From positions 674,084-738,083 of the forward strand of contig JAREIK010003088.1 of the NCBI GenBank assembly GCA_029783825.1: a DNA stretch of 64,000 bases, given 5' to 3'. The DNA comes from Sapria himalayana. Its lineage: Eukaryota > Streptophyta > Magnoliopsida > Malpighiales > Rafflesiaceae. The translations under genes and the position numbers were made by a program. Shown in pieces: positions 1 through 11,735 of the stretch (position 1 is the stretch's first letter; each line of letters starts with the position of its first letter). The notes below the pieces were generated by a model. It did not search any database, had not been told where the DNA came from, and saw only the letters and a program-made list of their open reading frames with translations.

Positions 1-241
1 TATATTCTAAGAGTTTAAAAATCTTATCATCAAACATTTCTTGTACTACTATAGCTCTTTCTTTTAGAGTTTCATTTCCCAAAGTAAATCTCATTTTGTT
101 CGCATCCATTGTCAAAGTTGTGTTGAGGCTATGTATCTTCTCCATAAGGTGCATTTCTCTAACAATATTTTCTCTCTCTCTCTCTCTGTTTTTTCTTTCA
201 CTTCTTTCTTCCACTTCTATTTTGGCTTCAGTGAAAGATGG
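1..241 (-). CDS. Unrecognised partial ORF running off the left edge
   Basis: An open frame of 80 codons on the minus strand follows an in-frame TGA at 242-244 and stays open to base 1. The first in-frame ATG is at 154-152. The residues are charged and helix-prone (ERSERKNRERERENI, then KMRFTLGNETLKERAIVV), so a coiled coil is possible. The Arg/Glu run is encoded by a CT microsatellite. No family was recognised. It could be the end of a gene or of a transposon ORF lying to the left, or chance in low-complexity DNA. Confidence 0.25.
171..187. repeat. (CT)n microsatellite
   Basis: Uninterrupted TC dinucleotides lie inside the edge ORF and encode its Arg/Glu run on the minus strand. Confidence 0.8.
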
Positions 242-1950
242 TCATTCTTGCTTAATATAAGTCAATTCTTCCTTATCAAGAATTAATTTCTTTCCTTTTA
301 TATCATTTTTCATACTCCTTTTTTATTCCGAAAAATATCATGGAGACACCCTCGAATATATTTCATCTATGTTATCATCTATAGGTACTCATTCGGCTCC
401 ATATAATAGGGTAATCAAGGTAGAATGATTATGTGACTAGAACATTCACCCTCTTGATAATTGAGAATGGATTTCTCAACAATTTTACCCACATTAAATA
501 TACAACTAATTTATAGGGTTTAAAGCAATATTATCTTCTCATGTATGATGGTTGAGACATGAAGAATAGACTATAAAAAGGAGCTTAAAAAATACAACCA
601 CACTTTACTCATCTATATGAGTTCTTCACATATCTAACATTTATATATACTCTTAAAATTCAATATTCATTCTTCATTTCCATCCATCAACTCTTTTACA
701 ATTACTTGGTAGTTGGTTCACTCTTTTAGGGATTTGAAATGAGCAATAATCTTTGTTCCTGGTAATCTAAGTAATTCATTTAAAATCACCATATCAAAAT
801 ATACCCAACATTTGCACACATAACATCACTTCTCTATTCTCCAAATAAGAGTAGAATTTCCTCATGACTGAGGAATTTTCCCTCTATTCATGAAAAATAC
901 AAATGATTCTTTGTTTTCTAGAATTTTCTAGAAAGGTGGTATATATACATTGAAACTCCATTCAACAATAAAAATATTTTTGTATGGAATAGACTCGATC
1001 CATCTTTTGTATGCCTCCATGCAAAAAGTCAGCAATAGTATCATTGCTTTCAGCAACTCATCTATTGTGCTAGGTCTCTACTGCTTAGTAATACCCTTGC
1101 TACTCATTTCTCCCATCATGTTTTTTTAGCTTAGAATGCAATCTATTCTCTATGGTTGTACTGTCATAGTACTGAAATCGCAAGATTTTTGCTTAAGATT
1201 TTAGGTGAAATAGGGAAAAAGAGAGATTAGGGTTTGGAAAAAAATTCTTCCAAAAAATATACTATCTTAGCCGCAACTTGATAAATGAAAAGTTATTGAA
1301 CTAAAGGTTGGTCATGACTTTAAGTAATGAGAAGTCGTGGCACTAAAGATTGGCTATGACTTTTTGGTGAAATCTTGACCACAATACTATCTTAGCAATA
1401 TTATAACTTTGTTATGCCACCTAATTTTATTAATTATGTAATATCCCAAAAGTTCATCAACTAGAGTATTTCTTCAATAAAGATTTACAAGTACACATGT
1501 CATATTAATCTCACAAATATTATATCAATAGTTTAGTTATTCAATAGTAAGACAACTCATTTTTGGTAAAATGAATAATCAGATTATGAGACAATCTTAG
1601 GTCAATGGGTTTATTCATTTAATTTATGTGATCTGGATTTAAATTAATTCAACTTATATTATGTTTGGACATAGAATAAAAATTTGGGTATTGTACAATG
1701 ACACCTTGCCCTAATAATATACAAATTGGTTGTCAACATTGAATTCATCCCATTGGTAGTCCCTCTCATAGTTATCCCCTTTATATATCACCACTGAAAT
1801 AACAAATCATCTCTATATGAGAATCATTTACTATTTTATATCTTTTAGGAAACTTTGTCAAATGTCCTTGATAGTTTCTTCATATGCACACTCTTATTCT
1901 CTAGTCTCAAGCATCATAAAGACCAAAGATTGGCATGATTTGAAAGAATT
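242..1950. other. AT-rich DNA with no recognised gene
   Basis: All frames are closed by many stops. The part around 1290-1400 has several GTCATGAC / GTCGTGGC / CTATGAC-like words, a composition shared with 21.6-21.9 kb and 60.3-61.3 kb. It is probably decayed repeat. Confidence 0.4.
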
Positions 1951-2330
1951 TATACTTTTAGTTTCGTATATATCATACTTGCATAATTAATATATATCTC
2001 CGTTGAGTTTCACTGGTGAAAAGAATATGAGGAAAAAAAACTCATAGGAGCTACCACTACCATGTGATTCACAACATACTTATGCATGTCCCAATTATTA
2101 CTTATCACCATCCTCATCGGTCATGATATGACTCTCACACTATCTGTAAAATTATAAAAAAAATATTTTATATAACATTCGTCTCAATCAAGAACTGGTT
2201 CTTTTAAGACATGTACAATGGATTAGTATGTAAAAATAATCACACTTAACTTCATATGTATCATACTCACTTCATTTCTATCATATGTTTGAGTGTGCCT
2301 CATGATTTTTCTATCAGATATGAACAATTT
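1950..2330 (+). repeat. Dispersed repeat family, copy 1
   Basis: This shares ordered blocks with 20930-21350 in the same orientation and with about 61900-62400 inverted. The clearest shared block is a TATATAACATTC / TTCTATAAAATATTC-type run followed by TCAATCAAGAACTGGTTCTT here and TCAATCATGAACTAGTTCTT in copy 2, then ACATGTACAATG / TATGTACAATGAATTG. The shared order shows a family, probably LTR or non-autonomous repeat, but no termini could be fixed. Confidence 0.45.
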
Positions 2331-2889
2331 GAAGAAAAGATATGAACATCAGATAATGGTAATTCTCTCAAAAACTAGCTATGATTGGATACATTCGAAA
2401 CTGTAAAATTTTAAATATGTAAGTGAGTATAAATCAGTAATATTTAGAATCAATTCTCAATTACAATTATGTGGATAAAAAATTATTGATGAAAATATGT
2501 TGGAGAAAATATTCTCCACTTTTCATGCATCCAATGTGTTCCTGCAGCAGTAATATCATTAAAAAAAACTTTAGAATATATTCTGAATTAATTTCATATC
2601 TTCTTGTGATCAAACAAAATAATAATTATAGCACCATTATGACTCATCTGAAAATAGAAACAAAATAATAAAAAAAGCTTTAGAAAAAAGCTTTAGAAAA
2701 GACAACAAAAATGATAAAAATAATAAAATAATGACAAATTTATGCTATCATTACAACATGAAAGGTCATTAGTAACATACCTATCATACACCAAAATATT
2801 TGATTGATCTTTACCAATAATCATTGAAAATAAAATGATAGAAACAAATTTAGTTTCTAAAATTGAGAGTGTTGATCACAACTTTTATG

Positions 2890-4953
2890 ATATGACTCAT
2901 CTGAATGTTACTGATTTCTTTATTCAGCATGAAGTGAATATTGAGCACTTGTTTAGTGATAAAAATCTCTAAAAATAAAATATTTCCCATTTTTATTTAT
3001 ATATTTGGGTTTATTATTATTAAAGTCATATAACTACTGAATAAAAAAAATTATTTTATTATGTGCTATTTTATGATTTACTTATTATATATATTATTTC
3101 TCATGAAGAATATGAAAACTCATCTGATAAAATCTTCAATCGGTGATAATGATATATGTCTCACTGATAGTGCATCAACGTATACTATACTTAAGTATAA
3201 AAATGATTATTTTTCTTTTTAATAATACAAGAATCAAATGTAAACACAATATCGAGTAGTACAAAACTAATTGAGGACTCCGAAAAAGCTAATATATTAT
3301 TACTCGGAGGAACAAAAATTCATATTGCTCCAATTTAAATTGATGTCCCTGTATGACAATATGTTGCTAATGAACCTAAAATATCAGTCAAACATAATTA
3401 ACCAATTGATTTCAAAGATAAAAATTCTTAGAAAAAAAAGAATCAAATTAATAAATTGATGACTCAAGAAGAGTCCCCAATTATAATTCTAAAAAAATAT
3501 AGGTACATAAAACTTATGATAATCAAGAAATCTCAATAAACTATATCACAATTGACCAAAGATAGAATCGGAATAAAATCAATGTCGATGATATGTTTAC
3601 CTAAATATGACACTCAACATTATTAATAATAATACGGACCTTGAGCCAAATTCTATCAAGGAAAATAGACAGAGAGATGATTGACCAAAATAAAAAAATA
3701 CAATTGAAGCAAAATTGAATTTTCTTTCAAAACATGATATTTTTAGTCTTATTGTACGTACACCTAATGGTATCAAATCTATAGGATACAAATAAGTATT
3801 TGTACGAAAATGAGACATAATAAATAAAGTTATCAAATATAATAAGTAATTAGTTACACAAAAATTCTCTCAAAGATCTGACATTGATTATGAAGAGATA
3901 TATTCACATGTAGTGGATGTAATTACTTTTTAATATTTAATTAGCCTGATAATACATAAAAACTTAGTATGTATTTAATGGATATAGTTACGACTTTCTT
4001 TATATAGACCACTTGATAATGCCATTTGCATGAAAATCTCAAAAGGATTAAAATTATTTACAACACATAACTTAGGTCCTCGAAAATTTTACTCAATAAA
4101 ATTATGCAGATCTCTATATAAATTAAAATAAATTGGACGCATATAATACTCATCAATTGAACAGTCCAATGGTTGTAAGGTCATTATATATGAATAAAGA
4201 TCTTTTTCGACCTCAAATGAATAATAAAAAACTTCTTGGTCCTGAAGCACCATATCTTAGTGCTATTAAAGCACTAATATATCTTGTAAGTCATACACGA
4301 CCTAATATATCATTTTTTGTAAATTAGTTAGCAAGATATAATTCTTATCTAACAAAAAAACATTAGAATAAAATTAAACATATAGTAAAATATCTTTAAG
4401 ATATGATGGATATGGGCATATATTATCCCAATATACCCAATATACCCAAAATAAAATTAATTAGTTATGCAGATATGAGATATATGTCTGACCCTCATAA
4501 TACTCGATCATAAATAGGCTATTTGTTCACATATGATGAAACAACCATTTCATGACATTTTATGAAATAATTAATTACTGTCATATCTTCTAATTATGAA
4601 AAGATCTTAACAATTCATGTAGCAAGTCAAAAATATTTTTGATTAATATCTATAATACATCATATTCGAGAGTTATGATTTATTTTTTAGCAAAGAAGTG
4701 CCGACACCTTGTATGAAGATAATGCTGTATGTATTGTTCAATTAAAATATAAGTACATTAAATGAAATAGAATAAAACATATATCACAAAAATTCATTTT
4801 TACTCATGATCTATAAAAGAAGTATGATATTTATATTTAATCAATTTGTTCAACTAATATTCTAACAGATTTATTCACCAATGATCTATCTACTATAACA
4901 TTTGAAAAGCTAGTTTATAGTATTGTAATACGTAGGCTCGGAGATTTAAAATA
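2890..4953 (+). pseudogene. Decayed Ty1/copia polyprotein
   Basis: Translated pieces in order match a plant copia pol. A protease-like LTDSASTYTILK lies at about 3153-3190, NTISSSTKLIEDSEKANI near 3250, and a reverse-transcriptase block PRKFYSIKLCRSLYKLK near 4078. After a frame change comes LLGPEAPYLSAIKALIYL at about 4234 with HTRPNISFFVN, then RNase H-region pieces (ISYADMRYMSDPHNTRS, YEDNAVCIVQLKYKYIK, TNILTDLFTND). Many stops and frameshifts break the frame, and the integrase region is largely missing or unreadable. It differs in sequence from the other three copia elements in the window and looks the oldest. Confidence 0.75.
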
Positions 4954-5034
4954 ATATTTTATACAGTATTCTTTTTTTTTTCATCATAGTTTTGTCTCAC
5001 TGAGTTTTTATAATAATATTTTTAATGAGACAGT

Positions 5035-5395
5035 ATCATGGACATCCAATGGGAAATATTATAAATAATATTATAAATGTCCATAAATTCTCCATTAATA
5101 TCTTAAATTATTAATATTCTTGTGATTATTATTATTCATAAATTAATGTGCATTAATTGGCATGAATTAATATAAATTAATTGACATGAATTAACATGTA
5201 TTCATTAATAAATTTATTTGTATATTGATGTATATATTCATTGACATATTTATATAAATATTTATGTATTTATGTATTAAACCCTATAAACAGAGAACAT
5301 TTGTATGAGTCAATATATACTATTTGAAAAAATAAGAAATATCTTTCCTATTTTTCTTACATCTCTCGCTCTCTTTTCATTCTATTTCACAATAA
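5035..5395 (+). repeat. Probable 3' LTR remnant of the decayed copia
   Basis: Immediately after the RNase H remnant, the sequence ATGGACATCCAATGGGAAAT resembles the polypurine-tract junction of plant copia elements in which the LTR begins TGTTATAAAT. TATTATAAATAATATTATAAA follows. The stretch ends in CT-rich DNA near 5370-5390. No matching 5' LTR was identified, so the limits are guesses. Confidence 0.35.
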
Positions 5396-5512
5396 AACAT
5401 CAAAAACATAATTAAAAAATTATAATTGGAATTTAATTTATACATTAATCCTATATAAAATTTAAATAAAATAGTTAGCATAATTACAAAAACAAAACTT
5501 TACTATTAATTT

Positions 5513-5635
5513 GATTTTGCAAAATTTTGATTATATATTTTTTGATGCACACATAATTATATATTTTTGATTATATATTTTTTGATTATTGTGATAAATT
5601 ATTTTGATTATATATTTTTTGATGCACACATAAAC
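5513..5635. repeat. Local AT-rich tandem duplication
   Basis: A unit of about 30 bp containing TTTTTTGATGCACACATAA appears near 5535 and again near 5612, with partial TTGATTATATATTTTTTGAT copies between. It is a simple local duplication. Confidence 0.6.
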
Positions 5636-5639
5636 CTTA

Positions 5640-6280
5640 TTTTTTAATATCTATGCATAATTTAATCATAAACTACAAGCAAATTTTAACCTTTAAATTT
5701 ATAAAAATATATAATACAAATATTTAACATTGTGTAATGTACAGAGATGTGAAACAAAAATAATAATAATTACGAATACACTAAAAATAAAAATTTTAGA
5801 ATTATGTATTTTGTAGATGACAAATAAAAGAATAAATATCTACTACAATATAATCTTCTTCACGATCATTATCTAGTTAATTTAAAGTAAATGATCAAAC
5901 TTTCACTAAATAAATCATGTCTTAGTGTGATGTCACATATCTTGACTCAAATGTGATGGGTCTTGAGTTTTTTAAGATAAGACTATGTAGTGATTAAAAT
6001 TTCATATATTGGTTGGATAAATTATTTTCCTCCAAAAATAATAAGTCTTGAAATCAAGATACATTAAATATAACTTCTCTATTTTTTTTAAGATAAGATT
6101 GTCAAAATATATCTCTCAAATAACATACAGGTGGGAGCCGTATAAACTTTTATCGTGTAAAGATCAGAAAAAAGTTATTATACATCATGATGACAACAAT
6201 TACACTATCAAATATGAATAGGAAAAGATAAAAAATAAAAAAAAATAAAAAAAATATAAAACGACCAACATGATACTAGT
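5640..6280. other. AT-rich spacer, nothing recognised
   Basis: No open frame of note and no repeat with a visible partner in the window. Confidence 0.5.
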
Positions 6281-7130
6281 GTAGGGCCTATGTGCAACCT
6301 TAACATAGGCATGCTATCTCTTTAGCCTTGAATAGCTACTCCGCAGGTAGCATGTAGCTTAGCAGTTTTGTATCATAAAACACTTTGTATTTAAGCTTCT
6401 ATTCACTCGCCAAGTAGTTTTATTGAGAGACAGGGAGAAACCCATGTTTTCCAAGAGATTGAATCAACAGTTAGAATGGCAGACATTGAGGACATTAATA
6501 TTTCAACCATATGGTTGTACACTATACCAGATGCCCATGAACAGCTTTGCCACACACAAACACTACAAAATACATCTGAGCAACCAGAGAAATTTCCAGT
6601 TCACAGTTGCATGTACAATCCTCATCCACTTGTTAAAATTGAATGCACGCCAAGAGAATTTTAGCCAACAGTATATGCCCTAACAAACGGGCGCGTAATG
6701 AGGGCCGAATGAAACTGCGTGTGCCGAAATGTAAAACAACAAATTATGAAATCTGCGCCACACTCGTATTATATAGGATAAAAACATCACAATGCAAAAG
6801 ACACAACACATGCATGCCAGAAATTTTTGACAAATTCATGCGCTGGGTGCCCTAATTATCAATTGCGAGGAACTATGCCTGCCTTACCAGATTTCAAAAG
6901 TTTCCGGTCCAGCGAAATGAGGAGGCTCTGGAAGTTTGCTGACAATGAACTACAAGGTGAAGGTCCTCATATCATAAAGACGGGATCAGGACAGCAAACC
7001 ATGGACGACGCAGCTTGAGATTTTGCAAACCCACTTTTGCAGGCCGCAGCTTGAGATTTTGCAAAACGACCGCCCACTTGCAGCTTGCGAGCGAAGCATC
7101 GTGGGGGACTGGGGAGGCGTTTACCAAAAA
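6280..7130. other. GC-richer island of unknown nature
   Basis: The base composition is clearly less AT-rich than the flanks. Overlapping short plus-strand frames exist (86 codons at 6423-6683, 62 codons at 6476-6664, 70 codons at 6643-6855), as well as one of 60 codons on the minus strand (6972-7154). None resembles a known family. The frames overlap each other and probably are not all real. It may be an exon-bearing fragment, an insertion from elsewhere in the genome, or an old promoter region. Confidence 0.3.
7009..7065. repeat. 21-bp direct duplication
   Basis: CGCAGCTTGAGATTTTGCAA occurs at 7009 and 7045, 36 bp apart. A shorter echo (TGCAGCTTGCGAGCG) follows at about 7078. Confidence 0.8.
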
Positions 7131-7866
7131 ATATGTATAATTTTCATGATACAAAAAATAGATAATTTTACCGCCTTGAAAATAATGTTAAATGACATTT
7201 TCAAACTTAAATCACTAAATAATAATTTCAAATAATGTACTAAAAATTCCATGATAAAAAAAATATGATAAATTATGTTTTGGTACAGTACACATAAAAT
7301 ATTTACAATAAATATAAATAATTTTCATATTTTTTTAAAAAAATACACCAGTATATAAATTATTTACATTTATGTGCATTATAAAAAAGAAAAAATAAAA
7401 AACTTAATTTTTTTTAAAAAACAAATATATAGGTTTTGAAAAATAAAATTAGGTTTTGCTTTTTTTTTTCATCATGACTTATAATATTTGAAAAACATAA
7501 ATATTTTTTTTTTATAAAATTTTTTTAATACAAAATTTAAGAATCTTTTTTATGAATATTTTCTAGGTAGTTTATCAAAACATAATTTACCTTTATAAAA
7601 AAAAGTAACGACTTTGATGTTTAAAAAGGAATAAATAAACATATTTTTAAAAAAAATATCAAAAAAATAATTAGATATTTTTTTTGTCATCTATTATGAA
7701 AATGAATATTATTAGTTTTCTATTTTAGAATACATCAAATTTTTTCAACTTATTATAATTATTTGATGAATGAGTAATTATCTCAAATGAATTAGTTTTA
7801 GAAGTAATTATCCCACAAAAAATAGCTTTTTTTTAACATTATTTTTAAAGGTAGAACCTATATTAC
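7130..7866. other. Very AT-rich spacer
   Basis: Long A and T runs; no coding frame or structured repeat was seen. Confidence 0.5.
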
Positions 7867-7867
7867 T

Positions 7868-8948
7868 TAGAGCATCTCCAAAAGGCTCATCAAAAAACTT
7901 TTTTTTAGCTATTTTGTTGAGTCAATTAAAAAAATAGGGCTCCAATCTGCTAGCTACCCACTCATTATTTTGCTTCCTCACTTTCTCTCTCAACAAATAT
8001 AGCGAGAGTTTCTTGCTCATCATATCTCTTCTTCCAAAATGTTGGGCAATCGCGCTTCCACGGGTAGTAAGATTAAGAAACAGAAAATAAAGAAAACACA
8101 AAAACAAGCAATATGTATATCCCAATTCACAAGCATCCACGACAGAATCAAAACGAGAAATCAACACAGCAAATAACGTGGTTCGCTAGTCGCTCAGTAC
8201 GACTAGCTACCTCCACCAGAAAACGCTTATGCGTTACAGATTAAAACCAAGAAATGGAGCGTCTTATAGTATGCAGCATTCGGCAATCGCGCAGAGAGAG
8301 GAGAACGAAGATAAACAGTTCAACTGGGTCAAAAAACAGCCGCCCGAAAAATAAATACAAATCATTTTATACAAAAAATAAATAGTCGGTTCATTTAACC
8401 GAAGCGGGTCGGATCATGGATCGGGCCAGGCTCTGCTCCAAAAATTTCGGCCCGCTGTCCGGTCAGCGGGACCTCCGTTATTGTGCTACTGCTGCATCCC
8501 CGGACTTTTAATATTTCCTTTCCTGCACTTACATGAAAATATTAAAACAGATTATTAAATAAAAACAAATTACATATACAGCACAAAATTTATGACCAAC
8601 ACCTTCTATATATCCATTGGATCCAGTGACACAGCAGCCACAAAAACCCAGCAACAGCACCTCTGGTATTGTTGATTGTAGCCAGAGGAGTGAATCGTCA
8701 AATTTGGTTGGCAAAATGATGAATCGTGATGGTGACTGAATTTTGATCGACGTAAAAAACATCTACAGCATCTTGAATCCTTCTCTGTCTTCTTCTCTTT
8801 CTTCGCAACATCAACAACCCGACCCCATCTTGTATGAGTAATACTAAATATTGGGTCCATCCTTTAAGAGCATCTCTAACCACACTGTTGTGCCTTCATA
8901 ACATAAGAGCAACATAATAGTGCCTTCACCAAATATGGAGATGCTCTA
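7868..8948. mobile_element. Possible non-autonomous element with 12-bp TIRs
   Basis: TAGAGCATCTCC at 7868-7879 is the exact inverse complement of GGAGATGCTCTA at 8937-8948. GAGCATCTCC-type ends are common in plant PIF/Harbinger MITEs. The right end lies inside the next element (8868-11000), so this pairing may reflect two family members nested or sharing ends rather than one intact element of about 1.08 kb. Confidence 0.35.
8030..8510. other. GC-richer fragment, possibly an old LTR
   Basis: Less AT-rich than its surroundings. It includes AACGTGGTTCGCTAG...CTACCTCCACCAG, a word pair often seen in plant retroelement LTR or leader DNA, and a GGGTCGG/CGGCCCGCTG block at 8405-8455. No open frame of interest and no matching second copy in the window. 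Confidence 0.2.
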
Positions 8949-8967
8949 AGTGTGGTTGGACATGCTC
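8868..8967. mobile_element. Nested 100-bp MITE-like unit at the left end
   Basis: AGTGTGGTTGGACATGCTC at 8949-8967 matches the inverse of the 19-bp left TIR at 17 of 19 positions. The first 100 bp of the larger element therefore forms a small hairpin-like unit with its own pair of ends. This suggests a tandem or nested insertion of a short relative, or an aberrant end duplication. Confidence 0.4.
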
Positions 8968-9600
8968 CGGTAGCTATTAAGTTTTGTTGTTCAGTTCAAA
9001 ACAGAAGAGTTTCATCCAACTCCTTAGTTGTAACTACTTGTGTTGAGATTATGAATTACTTACATGTTGTGCCTTCATAAAGGATATTTAGTTCCTGGAT
9101 TCAGAATTGTGCATATAAATGACTAACTATCACTGATAAATTCTATTTGTTGTTTGGAATTATTTGAAAATTCATCCTAGGCACTATTATTGATAAAACC
9201 TATATTGCTTATAAAAAATAATTCACATTTTCTTTGGCAGTTACATAAGTTCCAAACAATTACACAAGTTCATTGGTAGTTACACAAGTTCCAAACAAAA
9301 TGCCTTGACTGTAGGCTTATTTTTTAGTAGTTGAGACAATTTTGATAATGTTATTGGCTATTACATCATATTAATTTGTTTATCGTGATTTTTTTTTGTA
9401 TTTTAGATTCTTGTTATAGTAGTACTATTATGAAAACACAATGTTATTCACCTTTAAGCCCACTTTAGGTAACTTGATTCAAGATTATTACTTTAAGCCC
9501 ACTAGTTAGATTTGGTGTCAATTCTTTCTATGCATGTATATAGATATTACTTTTATGTAGTTAATTTTTATGCGCCTTTTTCATAAATAATGTAGTTGTT

Positions 9601-10680
9601 TTGATGGATGAACATGGATATTATTTTACCAATCTATTAAATGAGGGAATAAACGTAGGTGAGTTTAACATTCAATCAGTAGAACAAATAAATCAGTCTT
9701 CACAAATATCACATCAAATAGAATCAACCACCAAAAAGTATCGAGGCGATCACTTTTCAATTAAGGAGGACTTAGTTTTAATCTTGGATTGGCTGAATAT
9801 TAGTGTAGATGTCATGCATGAGAATACGCAAAAATCTAAAAGGTATTGGAAAAGAGTTTGGGAATACTTCAACAAATACAAACCCAAGTCAGATTGTAAT
9901 TGAAATCAAGTTGCTTTGATGAATCGTTGGTCTACAATTCAACTAGCCGCCAATTAATTTTGTGGTTGTTTTGACCAAATTGAAGGTTGAATCAAAGTAG
10001 ACTGACTGAGAAAGATAATATATGAGTATATTTTAATTACAAGTGTGATAATATTATTATGAATCATAAAATTATTGTATAATTTTTATTTTAGATAAGT
10101 AGCATTATGTATAATTTTCAGGTCTGTGATACAAAGAAAGTGTACAAGGAACTTCATAAATCATCTTTTTTATTTGAACATTGTTAAAATGAGTTACAGT
10201 ATAACCCAAAATAGATGGATGATTCTCAATCAAAGAAACAAAAAACAAAAAGTGATTCAACTCCTAGCAGCTCTAATCCTTCAACACCAGATTTAGTAAA
10301 CATAGAAGACGATAGTTGTGACTTGGAGAGGCCAATTGGAAGGAAGGCTACAAAAGAGCGAGCAAGAAAGTCAAAGAGCAAAATCCCCAAAGATAATAAT
10401 TTAAATTCAACCTATTTCAAGAAATTTTTTGAAGAAATGAGGAGAGAAAAAAAGAAAATATTGAAGAAGAAAATAACATTTATGGAAAAAATGATGATTG
10501 TCGAACAATAGAAGTTACTTGTTGAATAAGAGAAAGTGAAAATTGAATAAGAGAATGTACAACTCGATCAAATGAAGGATGAACATAAAATAATATTTAT
10601 AGATATGAGTGTCATGCCTCTAATTCAAGCTGAATATTTTAAGCACCTCCCAAATAAAAATCATGGCAAAGAAAATATAG
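9601..10680 (+). pseudogene. PIF/Harbinger ORF1-like gene, decayed
   Basis: Two open pieces and the DNA between read as one ancestral ORF1. The first (9601-9903) has a SANT/Myb-like block, with YRGDHFSIKEDLVLILDWLN and YWKRVWEYFN. Past its stop the same frame continues NQVALMNRWSTIQLA. After an intron-like gap a piece near 10123 reads VYKELHKSSFLFEHC. The second ORF (10215-10511) has a low-complexity SSNPSTPDLVNIED segment and RPIGRKATKERARKSKSK, typical of the NAM-associated C-terminal domain; later MKDEHK and MSVMPLIQAEYFKHL follow. In this family ORF1 is a DNA-binding partner of the transposase. Stops at about 9904 and 10509, and more beyond, make it non-functional as a single protein. Confidence 0.65.
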
Positions 10681-11000
10681 TTTTTTTTATTCATCGACCA
10701 TCAACTTACATTATTGATCTAGATGGAAATCATGAATGAATATTTGGATTTATTTATTTTTTTTGACTATTTTAAAATTGATGACGTGGCATGACACATC
10801 ATCATTATGGCACTTACATGTTATGCAATGTGGTATTTTTTAATTATATTATTGAAAGTTAGTTAAAGTTAGTTGAAATAGTATTCTATTTTGCTGAGCA
10901 TGGTTAAAATAAATTTTAAAAAGTTACTAGCTAAAATAATGAATTGAATATTTAAATATATTTTAAGTAGCCATTTTATTAAGTGTGGTTAGAGATGCTC

Positions 11001-11370
11001 TTATTGAACATAAAATATCGAGTGGGCATTCACTTCACTATTGAGCAAATATCGAATGGGGGTTCATCAATTGTGCGCTTACTGAACATGAAATATCGCT
11101 TAAAATACTAAACATGATCTATCAATTTGGTCAAGAATCTTAATTTTCTTTCTTCCTAGCCATAATTAGAAGAAAGGCCAAGTCCTATAGTTTTCACATA
11201 TGCCAAAATAATATTCCATGTATATCCCTAATCTTATGAAATATAGATGAGAGTTCATCAGCCATGCGCTGAGACTAAGTAATGCTCCTCGCAAACATAT
11301 ACTCAAACGATTGAGCATAGAGCAATGCGCAAAATCAAAGACAAACTGGAAAATTTAAACCAGAACACTT
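11001..11370. other. Spacer, nothing recognised
   Basis: No gene or clear repeat. A short direct similarity, AACATAAAATATCGAGTGGG (near 11006) and AACATGAAATATCGC (near 11086), is present. Confidence 0.4.
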
Positions 11371-11399
11371 CTTATTATTGATATTAGGCCTCGACTCAA

Positions 11400-11735
11400 T
11401 ATCATGGGTTTAATGATATCATGCTCATTGCTACACATATCAGACTGCAATTATCAGGTCGTGGTTTTGATTAAAGAAAGCGGCTGGGGTCAAGTTTTTT
11501 AATAAAGTCGTTCTTTTAATAATATTTTTTTATTGTGACTATATAAGCTGTGTTTTATTGTTTGTGCAATTTGATTGAATATCATATTATTTTTATTGTG
11601 GTTTCTGTGGCTGATCTCTCTCTTCTTCTTTTGGGATTCTCTTCTTCTTCCTCTCAATTATCATCTTCTTCTTCTAAAATCTTCATTGTAATCCTTGTTG
11701 AAGCAAGGAAGTCTGTTATTGATACAACAATTAGT
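11400..11735 (+). repeat. Probable 5' LTR of decayed copia
   Basis: It is placed like the 325-bp LTR of the complete element at 47.9 kb. It has a TATA-type CTATATAAGC at 11538-11547, a CTTCTTCTT-rich R/U5-like part, and then TTAGTAATAGAGCAGAG near 11729, which looks like a mutated version of the tRNA-Met primer site seen intact at 48245. The left limit is uncertain and no 3' partner remains. Confidence 0.4.

Larger units (their letters stand above)
8868..11000 (+). mobile_element. PIF/Harbinger-like non-autonomous element
   Basis: The 19-bp ends are perfect inverse complements: GAGCATCTCTAACCACACT (8868-8886) and AGTGTGGTTAGAGATGCTC (10982-11000). The left flank is TTTAA and the right flank TTATT, compatible with the family's 3-bp TTA/TAA target duplication but not an exact match. 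Inside is a decayed ORF1 of the SANT/NAM-associated type that accompanies PIF/Harbinger transposases. No DDE transposase was found, so it would need one in trans. The size is about 2.13 kb. Confidence 0.65.

Noticed and set aside
8529..8883. Three overlapping minus-strand frames of 61-84 codons
   Set aside because: They overlap in different frames, have no conserved motif, and lie within MITE-like repeat DNA.
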